Assembly: GCA_023238725.1 (NCBI GenBank)
Contig: CM041541.1
Location: forward strand, 14,399,044 to 14,463,043
Length of the DNA stretch: 64,000 nucleotides
Reading direction: 5' to 3'
From: Scortum barcoo
Taxonomy: Eukaryota > Chordata > Actinopteri > Centrarchiformes > Terapontidae
Below the pieces are notes generated by a model. The model was not told where the DNA came from, searched no databases, and saw only the letters and a program-made list of their open reading frames with translations. Below are positions 13,071 through 24,096 of the stretch, one piece after another. Both the position numbers and the translations under genes were made by a program. Position 1 is the stretch's first letter; each line of letters starts with the position of its first letter.

Positions 13071-13099
13071 TCGGCTCACCAATAAACGAGGGGGTTTTG

Positions 13100-16000
13100 G
13101 TGAGCCGAACCCCTTCCCTCTCCACTTCACTTGATACCTCCAAGCAGCTAACTGTCCCTGGAATTTTGTTACTGCGTCAGTCGTCTCTGCCTCTCTCGGC
13201 CCTTATAGACTCTGGGGCTGATGATAATTTTATTGATGCAGAATTGGCCTCCCAAGCTAACCTAACTTTGAGCCCCTAGTAACCCCTAAGATTGTAAACG
13301 CTTTGGACGGTAGATTACTAGCTTCGGTAACACACCAAACCGCTCCAGTAACCTTGTTGTTGTCAGGAAACCATCGTGAAACACTCTCTCTGCTAGTTAT
13401 CTCCATCTCCTTCCTATCCCCTGGTGCTTGGTCTCCCCTGGTTGAAGGCTCACAACCCCAACATAGACTGGTCTACCTGTACTATAACCAGTTGGAGCCC
13501 CTTCTGTCTCGCTAACTGCCTCCATTCAGCCAGCCCTTCACCTCCACCCTTGGAACCTACCATCTCAGAAGTTTCCAGATCTCTCTTCTGTTCCCTCAGT
13601 CTACCACGACCTGGCTCCCGTCTTCAGCAAAGCAAAGGCCACCTTCCCTCCCTCCCCCCTCACAGGCCCTACGACTGCCCCATTGACCTGCTCCCTGGTG
13701 CTTCTCTCCCTACCAGCAGACTTTACAATCTCTCTCGGCCTGAAAGAGAGGCCATGGAAAAATATATTAGTGAATCTCTGGCCGCAGGCCTGATCAGACC
13801 CTCCTCATCTCCACTCGGCGCTGGATTCTTTTTTGTTGAGAAGAAGGACAAGACCCTTCGACCAGTGCATCGACTTCCGTGGGTTAAATGACATCACCAT
13901 TAAAAATAAGTACCCTCTGCCTCTCATTGATCCCGCCTTCGAGCCCTTTCATCAAGCAACCATTTTTAGCAAACTGGACTTGAGAAATGCCTACCACCTT
14001 GTCCGCATCAGAGAGGGAGATGAGTGGAAGACCGCCTTCAACACCCCCACTTGGACACTTTGAATACCAGGTAATGCCTTTTGGCTTAACCAATGCCCCG
14101 GCTGTTTTTCAAGCCATGATAAATGACGTCCTCCGGGACATGCTCAACCGTTTCATCTTTGTATATCTCGACGACATCCTCATCTTCTCTCGTTCTCTCC
14201 CTGAACACACCCAACACGTCCGCCAGGTCCTCCAACGCCTACTGGAAAACCAACTCTTCGTGAAGGCAGAAAAATGTGAATTCCATGTCTCCAAGGTCAG
14301 TTTTCTTGGCTTCATTATCGCTCCTGGGCAACTTCATCCAGACCCCTCCAAAATAAAAGCAGTAGAAAACTGGCCCACTCCCTCCACTCGTAAAAAACTG
14401 CAACAGTTCCTAGGCTTTGCCAACTTTTATCGCAGGTTCATTCGCAACTACAGTAAGGTAGCGGCACCCCTCACCTGTTTAACTTCCACTACCAAGCCAT
14501 TCCTCTGGACCCCTGAGGCTGAGAGGGCATTCACCCTGTTAAAGTCACTGTTCACCAGTGCTCCCATCCTCTCTCACCCTGATCCCTCACTCCAGTTCAT
14601 TGTTGAGGTTGGACGCTTCAGAGACAGGTATTGGAGCGGTTCTATCCCAACGCTGCCCTGTGGATCAAAAGGTTCATCCCTGTGCTTTTTTCTCTCGTCG
14701 CTTAACTCCTGCTGAAAGGAATTATGATGTGGGGAACCGTGAGCTTTTGGCAGTAGTCCTGGCATTGCAAGAATGGCGGCACTGGCTGGAGGGAGCTGAG
14801 CAACCCTTTCTGGTTTGGACTGATCACAAGAACTTAGCCTACCTGCGCTCCTCGCAAAGCGCCTCAACCCTCGCCAAGCCCGTTGGGCCCTGTTCCTGAG
14901 CAGGTTTGAGTTCACCCTCACCTACCGCCCGGCTCACATAACACCAAGCCTGATGCGCTCTCCCGACAGTTCTCTCTAGACACCTCACCATCTGAGCCAG
15001 CCAGTATCCTTCCTCCCTCGTGCATAGTTGGAGCTGCATCGTGGGATATTGAAACCCGGGTCCAAGAAGCCCTGAAGGATCACCCAGCACCCAACAACTG
15101 TCCCAAAGACCGACTGTTTGTCCCCAGTAACCTTCGCTCTCTTGTCCTCCAGTGGATCCACACCTCTAAATTCAGTTGTCACCCTGGCATTCGTCGCACC
15201 CTCTTCCTCCTTCAGCAACGCTTCTGGTGGCCCAGGATGGCTCAAGACACCCAGGAATACATCAATGCCTGCTCTGTCTGTGCCCGTGGCAAATCCTCTC
15301 ACCGTGCTCCAGCTGGGTTCCTCAAACCCCTTCCTATTCCTCACCGCCCTTGGTCTCATATTGCTGTGGACTTCGTCTCTGGTCTCCCACCATCCCAAGG
15401 TAACACAGTCATTCTAACTGTAGTTGATCGTTTTTCAAAGAGTGTCCATTTCATTCCCCTCCCCAAGCTCCCTTCAGCACTGGAAACAGCTAGCCTGCTG
15501 ACAGATCACGTCTTCCGCCTCCATGGTCTACCTACTGACATTGTTTCTGACAGAGGTCCCCAGTTCACTTCTCAGGTATGGACAGCTTTTTGCAAAGCAC
15601 TTGGTGCAACTCCCAGCTTGTCCTCTGGTTATCATCCACAGTCCAACGGCCAGACAGAGCGGGCCAACCAGAGCCTGAGAGACCGCTCTCCGCTGCGTTG
15701 CTGCTCGTAACCAGCCTCCTGGAGCACGCAGCTAGCCTGGGTGGAATATGCACACAACTCTCTCTCTAACTCCTCTACAGGTATGTCCCCATTTATGGCT
15801 GCTAACGGCTTTCAACCTCCCCTTTTCCCCAGTCAGGAGGAGGACACGGCTGTTCCCTCCGTCCAAGCCCACCTCCGCAGATGCCGCGGAGTCTGGCGCG
15901 CCTGTTAGAGCCGCTTTGGTTCGTTCCTCCACTCGCAGCCAGAAGTCGGCCAATAAACTACGCCGCCCAGCGCCGGACTATCTACCAGGTCAAAAGGTGT

Positions 16001-16437
16001 GGCTCTCCTCCCGTGATCTTCCCCTGCAGGTTCCTTCCCGCAAGCTGGCCCCTCGATACATCGGACCATATGTTGTGGAGAAGATCATCAACCCCTCCTC
16101 CGTCCTGTCTCAAGCTGCCTCCTTCTCTACGGATCCACCCTACCTTCCACGTCTCCCTCCTCAAGCCATTCACTCCTAGTGGAGCTTTGCCCGCCCTCCG
16201 ACTCCCCTCCTCCCCCCCAGCTCATCGATGGACACCCAGCATACTTCGGTTAAGGAGGTACTGGACGTTCGGCGCCGGGGTCGTGGCTACCAATATCTGG
16301 TTGATTGGGAGGGGTACGGTCCGGAGGAGCGCTCTTGGATCTCTCGCAAACTCATTTTGGATAATGTACTGTTGAGAGACTTTTATTCTAAGCATCCTGA
16401 TAAGCCTGGTCGCCAGCCGCCAGGGGGCGTCCGTTAG
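13100..16437 (+). pseudogene. pol region: PR-RT-RNaseH-IN-chromodomain, frame-broken
   Basis: Domains occur in Ty3/gypsy order. Protease: ALIDSGADDNFID near 13,198-13,239, with the catalytic DSG. Reverse transcriptase: about 13,690-14,300, with YLDDILIFSR near 14,164-14,193. RNase H: about 14,590-14,860, with a DASETGIGAVL start and a WTDHKNLAYL motif. Integrase: HHCC finger about 15,130-15,290, then a D,D,E core including VDFVSGLP, DRGPQFTS and NGQTERANQS (15,366-15,680). Chromodomain at 16,216-16,434. The reading frame switches several times (near 13,280, 13,880, 14,610, 14,880 and 15,700) by small indels rather than by many stop codons. The family copies element RNA to DNA and inserts it; this copy would need repair or help in trans. 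Confidence 0.85.
16216..16434 (+). pseudogene. Chromodomain at integrase C-terminus
   Basis: The frame from about 16,228 reads VKEVLDVRRRGRGYQYLVDW, then EGYGPEERSWI: the hydrophobic Y-L-V-x-W and W-x-P/S aromatic-cage pattern of a chromodomain. It ends in a PGGVR-like tail just before the polypurine tract. In chromoviruses this module is thought to steer integration to marked chromatin. Confidence 0.88.
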
Positions 16438-16445
16438 AGGGGGGG
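16434..16445 (+). promoter_or_regulatory. Polypurine tract
   Basis: An AGAGGGGGGG-type run lies only a few bases before the 3' LTR, the expected place of the plus-strand DNA primer. Confidence 0.75.
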
Positions 16446-16448
16446 TAC

Positions 16449-16947
16449 TGTTATGTATGTGGGGTTTTTGGACTACTTTGTGTGCTTGTGGTGTGTTTCC
16501 TTCTGCCTCCTGTGGGAGGTTCCTTCTTTTTAGAGTGAAGAGGCGTGGCTACCTGCTGACTGGAGGCTGACACACCTGCACCATATTTCTCATCATCACT
16601 CCTTTTTAAGCCGGAGCAGGGCTTCTCTTCGACGCTGGATTGTTCCACTATCTGTGGTAACGCTCTCGCTGCTGTGTTCACAGTTTCTGTGTTTAAACTC
16701 TTGCTTATCTTGTGTGCTTTTCTAGTGACCCTTGTGCTCCGTTGTTTTCTGCCCCAGATACTCACCCGTGTTCCGGATTTCTCTCCAGCCAGTAACCTGC
16801 CAGCCACGCCGCTCTGCCTCCACTCCTCAACTTACTACCGGACCGCCTTTTGACTTACCTTTTGTTTAATTCTGATTAAATCAACTTTAAACCGCCCTCC
16901 GCTTCGGGTCTGCTTCTGGTGTTCTCTTTTTTCAAACAGACTTAACA
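16449..16947 (+). repeat. 3' LTR of gypsy element
   Basis: A 499 bp copy of the 5' LTR. By eye the differences are a TG gain near 16,493, one extra T near 16,529, a small complex change near 16,835 and one extra base near 16,920. It is followed by GAAAA at 16,948-16,952, the second copy of the target duplication. Confidence 0.93.
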
Positions 16948-17396
16948 GAAAAGTTGGACATGTCGATTGTTTCTGTGGAGACCTGACGACCAAAAACACA
17001 AATGAAAATGAAATGAAAACATAGTTAAAGTACCAAATGTAAAAGTACTCTATATTCAGAATACACGTGTTGTTATTGGATTATTGATCCTTTATGTGTC
17101 GATCACTTTAACGTTGCAGCTGGTACTTTAATCCGAAATAACACTTCATCATTTATTAGATGGTGATAATCCGAATAATCTGAAGCTGTAAAGTGACTAA
17201 AGGTATTCAGTAACTTTAGTGCAGTATAGAGTATCTCACTCTGACATGTACTGAAGTACAAGTAAAACAGGCTGTTTCCTTTTTAATAGTTTTACTCAAG
17301 GTTCAGTAATCAATAACAAACCTGATCAGAATTATTCTCTCATTTTTAGACTCTGATCTCAAGTTTTATAGTTTCACCTCTTCAGGACCAGAAGAG

Positions 17397-17397
<1 letters not shown>

Positions 17398-17444
<47 letters not shown>
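17398..17444. repeat. (CA)n microsatellite
   Basis: About 23 uninterrupted CA units. Confidence 0.95.
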
Positions 17445-17447
<3 letters not shown>

Positions 17448-17848
17448 GAGTTACACAACAGTCCCCTCACACATTCCTTCTTTCAGCAGGTAATGAAAAT
17501 ACAAATATTTCCTCTTTTCATCAGTTTGTCTGATTCTGATTGATGACAGCTAAAGTCTGTCAACACACACACACACAAACACAACCACTGAGACACACAC
17601 ACACACATGCACACAGACAAAAAGACACATTTATTAAAAAAAAACAGAAAAATAAAATAAATTTGTAGAAAATAATTAAAAATCTAAATATAAGACAATA
17701 ATTGAAAATAAAAACAATAAAATTGATGAAGTCTTTGTATCAATCAAACAGTGAAATCTTAAAATCTGGGAACAGAAGATGAAGACAATGAAGAGGAGCA
17801 GGGTGACCTCTGCCTCACACCTGAAAGCTTCACATTGTTCCAACCTTT

Positions 17849-17851
<3 letters not shown>

Positions 17852-17895
<44 letters not shown>
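17852..17895. repeat. (CA)n microsatellite
   Basis: About 22 uninterrupted CA units. Confidence 0.95.
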
Positions 17896-17898
<3 letters not shown>

Positions 17899-19476
17899 CT
17901 GCTGTCACCAGGTTGCCATGACGTTGAGTTTGATTGACAGGCGGAGAATCTCCAAAACAACAGCGTCTGTTAAAACACGTCACCTGACAGTCGAGTGTTT
18001 GCAGAGAGCCTCCAGGAATTAGAAGGGTCCCTCTGACAGGAGGCCACCCACAGAGGTCACATGACCTGTCCTCGTGTACCCAGGATGCATCTATCTGGCA
18101 GAGGAGTCACGTTTGTTTTAGAGTGAACTTTACTGACTCTGTTCATTTCCTCCATCTTTAAACTCTCGTTTTCCTTCAGTCATTTCTTTACAGTCATGTG
18201 GAAACTGAACGTTTGTGAGCGTTTTTCTTCTTTAAATCTTTAAACCTTTAAACCTCTTTAAGAAAACTTGATGAATGACTGAATAATTTTTACTTTAAAT
18301 ACTAAAAGAGTCTGAATCAAACCAGAATCACCGTCCAGACTTGTGTGAAATACTAAAGGAACTAAATCAAAGTTCAGACTTTATTCTGGTGAAAAGGAAG
18401 AGATGGAGAGAAACAGCAATCACCTGATCGATCTGTGATCAATGAGCAGCTGGAGGTACCCTTGTTATAGTCAGCATTGTGTCTTTGTAAGGTCACGCTG
18501 ACCTTTGACCCCACGGTCATCTTTGAGTCCAACTAGACTTTGGTGCTAAATCTGAGGAAACTTCAACACTTCTCAACAGACGTTTTAAAGATTTAACAGG
18601 AAGTGATATTTACTCTCTAAAACAACAAAAAACTAACTAATTTAGGCTCCAGTCTTTTTTTTTTTTTTTACAAAATCACATTCAAAATTCAAAATTCAAA
18701 TTTCAAATACCAATTTATTTATTTAGAGCCCAAAATCACAAACATTGTTTGCCTCGGAGGGCTTTACAATCTGTACAGTTGTGACACCCTCTGTCCTTAG
18801 ACCCCGAACGAACGAGTCAGGAAAAACTTCAAAAAACCCTTTATGGGAAAAAGAAGAAACCTGAGGAAGAGCCACAGATGAGGGATCCCTCTCCCTGGGA
18901 CGGACAGACGTGCAATAGATGCCACATGTACAGAGAACACATCATCAATCATATTATGGAATTATACATGAGTCGTAATAAGCTGTAGCTATACTGAGTT
19001 CATTGGTTTAGTCCATGTGTGAAGGTATCACAGGTAATGGAAATGAGTCCGTGAGTCCAGGTGCATCTCTAGATGTCCTCATATGGAGCTCTGGGCCACT
19101 CGACCTTCTCTCCACAGCACAGACACAGATCATGTCCCCACCAGGCCAGTGAACCTCAGACAGATGGACCACAACCAGAATCAGTGAGGAACCTGCAAGA
19201 CTGGAGAGAACAAAGAGGACCGGGGCTCCGGCAGTAACATGCACTTTACAGGACATAAGAGTATTCACATTAACCGCTTTTGACACTTTAGCCAATTTAA
19301 CTACTTTAACCAGTTTAGCCACTTTAACCAGTTTCTAAAAGTGACTCCAGTTTGCACTACTACCATAATATGAGTAAAGGAAGCAGAGGAAGAGGGAGAG
19401 GTGCCCGATGCATCATGGGAGCCCCCCGGCAGTCTAAACCTATAGCAGCATAACTAAGGGCGAGCCTGTGCCCACC

Positions 19477-22053
19477 CTAACTATAAGCTTTATCAAAAAG
19501 GAAGGTTTTAAGTCTATTCTTAAACACTGACACTGTGTCTGCCTCTCGGACCCAGACTGGGAGCTGGTTCCAGAGAACAGGGGCCTGATAGCTGAAGGCT
19601 CTGCCCCCTAGACTACTTCTGGAAACCCTGGGAACTACAAGTAAGCCTGCGTTTTGGGAGCGCAGCGCTCTAGTCGGTTGATAAGGAGTTATCAATTCAT
19701 TAAGATATGATGGTGCCAGACCATGTAGAGCCTTATATGTGAGGAGTAGGATTTTAAAATCCACTCTAAATTTTACAGGGAGCCAATGCAGAGAAGCCAA
19801 GTACTGGAGTAATATGGTCTCTTTTCCTGGTTTTAGTCAGCACCCGAGCAGCGGCATTCTGGACCAGCTGTAGAGTCTTTAACGACTTGTTTGGGCAGCC
19901 TGATAAAAGTGAATTACAATAATCCAGCCTGGAAGAGACAAATGCATGGACTAATTTTTCAGCATCGCTTTGGGACAAAAAGTGCCTGAATTTTTGCGAT
20001 GTTGATGTTGCGCAGGTGGTAAAAAGCAGACCTTGAAATATGCTTAATATGGGTGTCGAAGGACATATCCTGATCAAATAAAACCCTGAGGTTCCTTACA
20101 GTGGTGCCTGGAGGCCCAGTTAATGCCATCCAAGCAAGGCTATCTTAGGAGAAAGCGTGTTCCTCAGGTGTTTCGGACCTAATAGGATCACTTCAGTTTT
20201 ATCTGAGTTCAACAACAGGAAATTTCTGGTCATCCAAGCCTTTATATCTTTAAGGCAGGCCATGGAGTTTCAGGAGCTGATCAGTTTTGTTTTGTCTGGC
20301 TCCACTGATAAATATAATTGGGTGTCATCAGCATAACAATGGAAATCTATGGAGTGCCTCCTGATGATATTGCCAAGGGGCAGCATATACAAAATAAACA
20401 GAATTGGACCAAGCACTGAACCTTGTGGAACTCCATGACAGACTTTAGTATGCACAGAGGATTCATTATTAATATGGACAAACTGAGACCGATCTGATAA
20501 GTATGATCTGAACCAGTTTAATGCAGACCCTTTAATACCAAGCAGTTTTTCCATTCTCAGCAACAGGATGTGATGGTCAACTGTATCAAAGGCAGCACTG
20601 AGGTCTAACAGGACAAGTACAGACAGAAGCCCTCTATCTGATGCTGTCAACAGGTCATTAGTGACTTTCACAAGTGCTGTTTCTGTGCTATGGTGAGCTC
20701 TAAATCCTGACTGAAAAACTTCAAAAAGACTATTACTGTGGAGATAATTACATAACTGGCTGGCAACGGCTTTCTCTAGGAATCTTAGACAAAAAAGGGA
20801 GGTTGGATATTGGTCTATAATTGGCTAACACATCTGCATCAAGTGTAGGTTTTTTGATCAATGGTTTAATTACAGCTACTTTAAAAGACTTGGGTACAAA
20901 GCCTGACACCAGAGACAGATTAATAATATGCAGCAGTGATGTGCCAATAAATGGGAAAACTTCCTTAAGCAGCGTAGTTGGGATGGGGTCTAGGAGACAA
21001 GTTGTTGCTTTCGATGATGAAACTAACGAGGATAATTCGGGAAGGCCAATTGGAATAAAACTGTCTAAGCAATTGTCAGGTTTTAATGTATCTGCTCCTA
21101 AATTTCCTGAGTCTGAAGGATCGGAGTCTAACGAGGGCAGATCCTGACAAATTTTGTCCCTAATATTCAAAATCTTGTCATTAAAGAAGCTCATGAAATC
21201 ATTACTACTTAAACTTAAGGGAATGCAGGGTTCAATAGAGCTATGGCTCTGTGTCAGCCTGGCTACAGTGCTGAAAAGAAACCTAGGGCAGTTCTTATTT
21301 TTCCTCTATTAATTCTGAATAGTAGGCTGCTCTGGCATTACACAGGGCTTTCCTATATGTTTTGAGACTCTCTTTCCAGGCTAGGCGAGAGTCCTCCTCT
21401 TTGGTGGAGCGCCATATCCTTTCCAATTCGTCGTGTTGTTTGTTTTAACTTGCGAGTTGCAGAGTTAAACCATGGTGCCAATCTCTTTTGTTTTATGATC
21501 TTTCTTTTTAGGGGCGCAACAGAGTCCAGAGTGCCTCTGAGTGAAGTCCATGGTGTTTCTAACAAGTTGGTCAATTTGGGGGGAGCTCAAAAAATTATGA
21601 GAGTCGTCAGAGATACTAGGAAATCTTAACTGACTTTAATGCTGTCGGAATTGCTTCCTTAAATTTAGTCCTAGTACAATCGGGTAACCATCTAGTGAAC
21701 ACTAATTTTTCTAGAGGTGCATAGTCCAGTAATAGGAATTCAAATGATACTAAGTAGTGGTCTGATAACACAGGATTTTGGGGGGAGACTATTAAGTGCT
21801 CAATATCAATACCATAGGTGAGGACCAAATCAAGGGTGTGATTGTGACAGTGAGTTGGAGAATTTACTCTCTGAGAAAACCCAATGGAGTCCAATAATGA
21901 GATGAATGCTGTGCTAAGACTGTCACTATCCATGTCCACATGAATATTAAAATCACCTACAATAATTACCTTGTCATTTTCAAGGACTAAATTTGACAAG
22001 AACTCTGAAAATTCAGATAAGAATTCAGAGTATGGGCCTGGGGGGCGGTACAC
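19477..22053 (-). pseudogene. L2 ORF2 endonuclease/reverse transcriptase, decayed
   Basis: Coding remnants lie in several frames at 22,053-21,616 (endonuclease), 21,574-21,353, 21,194-20,748 (RT start, with LANYRPISNLPFLSK), 20,671-20,270 (RT core with YADD), 20,077-19,766 and 19,800-19,477. The last segment carries the LHWLPVKFRVDFKILLLTYK and LFDKAYS words shared by fish L2/CR1 C-termini. The protein would nick target DNA and prime reverse transcription from its own RNA. Confidence 0.85.
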
Positions 22054-22699
22054 TACAGCAACTAGTATTGGCTTTGTGCTCCTCCAGGCTGGAGATGAAA
22101 GAGTAATAGTAAGGCTTTCAAATGAGCTGTAGCCCTCTTTAGGCCGAGAATTTATTAATAGGGCTGAATTAAAAATGGCTGCAACTCCACCTCCTCGTCC
22201 AGTGTCTCGAGGAACATGAATGTTAGAATGACTCGGTGGAGTGGATTCATTTAGGCTAACAATATTCTTCCTGACCTAGCCAGGTCTCAGTAAGGCAGAA
22301 CAGGTCTATATCAGAGTCAGATATCAAATCATTTATCAGAACAGCCTTAGAGGCCAGAGATCTGATGTTTAAGAGGCCACACTTAATTTTCTTATTATGC
22401 TGTTCGCTGAGTTGCTACAGCAGTTGTGTTAATTTTTATTAGATTTTTATGAATAACTCCCCTTTTTGGTTTTAAGAGTTTAAATGGTCGCTGGGCAGAC
22501 ACAGTTTCTATTCTATATTGGGTGTGCAGCTGCTCTAATGGAGGCGCAGAGAAGCGTGTAAGACTGCAAGCTCTGCTTACTGGTCCAACTCTGGTATGTC
22601 ATGAATTAGGACTAATAAAACTTTCTATATTTCTAGACAGGAGAGCGGCTCCAGCCAAAGTGGGATGGATACCATCTCTCCTAATCAGGCCAGATCTCC

Positions 22700-23484
22700 C
22701 CCAAAAAGGCTGCCAATTATTAATAAAGCCCACGCCGTTTGCCGGACACCACCTCGTTAACCACCGGTGGAATGGACGTCATCACTGGTCAGATTAGGAA
22801 GGGGTCCAGAGAAAACTACGGAGTCCGACATCGTTTTTGCAAACTTACACACCGACTCCACATTAATTCTGGTGACTTCCTGGATTGGCGATTAATCGGC
22901 GCGTCATTAATGCCGACATGAATTACAATTTTACCATATTTACGTTTATCGCCTCCTTTGCCAGCAGTTTCAAATTTGACTCGATGTCGCCCCTCTGGCC
23001 ATGCAGGGAGGCATCTGACTGTTCCCCGGTGCTGTTGCTAACTTCACGTGTCGGACTATGGAGCTGCCAATGACCAGAGCTGGTTTGTCAGCGGGTGTGT
23101 CGCTGAGGGGGGAGAATTTATTGGACACGTGAAGTGCTTGGTGGTGCAGTGGTGAACCATTGGTGGACTTTTTTGAGCTCTGCCTCCTTCGAACAGTCAC
23201 CCAGCCGCCCGGCTGCTCGGGGTCTGCCATGGGGAGTGCTAGCTGATGCTAACCCTGCAGCGGGCAAGCTACTGGGGACTGGCTAACTACGCTAGCATAA
23301 CTGCTAACATTGGTGCCGAGCCGCTCAGCCGCTTCTCTAACTCTGTCAGCCTCGCCTCCAAAACTACATATAAACTACATTTATTACAGGTACCATTTAC
23401 TAAACTAAAGGAGGCAGAGGAGCAGCTGAACATCTGACACACCGAGCAGGAGAGAGGAGAGGAGGAGGGAGAGGGAGAAGCCAT
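22700..23484 (-). pseudogene. L2 ORF1 with esterase-like motif, decayed
   Basis: The frame beginning about 23,484 contains a short Cys motif and a coiled-coil-like stretch (VVLEARLTELEKRL). A second frame at 23,230-22,970 contains PALVIGSSIVRHVKL, which resembles the GDS(L)-like first block of the SGNH esterase domain found in ORF1 of many L2/CR1 elements. Frames are broken between the parts. Confidence 0.6.
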
Positions 23485-24076
23485 TGCTAATAAGAGATAG
23501 CAAAGGAGCTAACCACGGAACCAAATTAATTAAAGAGTTTTACGCAAAAGTTAAGCTTTTGGACAGCTAAAAAGTCGCTAGCGGTGGTTAGTCACAGTTG
23601 TACACAATTTAGAGAGTATTTAAGAACAATTATGCTCTGGAGTCTCAAGACTATTCACACAGCTCTAGCGCAAGGAGAACAGGAAATGACGCAATACGCT
23701 CACCGTAGCACGTAGAACGTCAGGTGTCAGGGTTTCACATCAGGAGCTAAATGAGATTGAACGAACCCGTTCATGTTAAAGCAGGTTTCCTTCATGTAAT
23801 GATAGAAGAATCAATCAGTAATAATCACTGATGGTTCTCATAAATAAATGTGGGACACTCTTTGTTCCTCTCATCAAAGTCACCATGACAGACGATGGAA
23901 GTTTAAAAAATATCTTCACTTTATTTTAGAAAAAGGTGCCGGCTCAGTCACACATCCAAGTTTTAGTTCTGGTCTCTGCTCTACGTTCGGACACTCGGCA
24001 TAGAAAACAATAGAAAACACAAAGAAACAGACCTGATCATCACACTGACCTCACTGCGAGAGGGGGAGGGGTCTCT

Positions 24077-24096
24077 AACAAACAAACAAACAAACA
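24077..24096. repeat. (AACA)n microsatellite
   Basis: Five tandem AAAC units. Confidence 0.85.

Larger units (their letters stand above)
11564..16947 (+). mobile_element. Ty3/gypsy chromovirus, complete LTR retrotransposon
   Basis: A 5.4 kb element bounded by two near-identical LTRs that start TGTTATG and end TTAACA, flanked by a GAAAA duplication. Between them, in order, are a gag-like region with a CCHC zinc knuckle, an aspartic protease (DSGA), reverse transcriptase (YLDD), RNase H, integrase (HHCC zinc finger plus catalytic core) and a C-terminal chromodomain. The order RT-RNaseH-integrase is that of Ty3/gypsy, and the chromodomain places it among chromoviruses. A 12-nt self-priming site lies next to the 5' LTR. 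The frames are broken by several indels, so as read here it would not encode a full polyprotein. By eye the LTRs differ almost only by indels, suggesting a recent insertion or sequence error. Confidence 0.95.
16948..18660. other. Spacer with CA microsatellites
   Basis: No gene seen. It contains two long CA tracts and AT-rich DNA. Confidence 0.7.
18660..23720 (-). mobile_element. L2-like LINE (CR1 superfamily), near full length
   Basis: On the minus strand, ORF1 lies at about 23,480-22,500 and ORF2 at about 22,300-19,470. The 3' part ends in short tandem TTTGAATTTTGAA-type repeats (about 18,680-18,710) rather than a poly(A) tail, which is typical of L2. ORF2 has an apurinic endonuclease (GDFNIHVDMDSDS near 21,930; SDHYLVSFEF near 21,750) and a reverse transcriptase (LDLSAAFDTVDHHILL near 20,590; GVPQGSVLGPILF near 20,420; YADDTQLYL near 20,320). 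Frames are interrupted at several points, so the copy is dead. Outer borders are approximate and no target duplication was identified. Confidence 0.9.

Noticed and set aside
17398..17895. Regularly spaced repeats that might suggest an array element
   Set aside because: They are plain CA dinucleotide microsatellites. No CRISPR-like repeat-spacer structure exists, nor is one expected in a fish genome.
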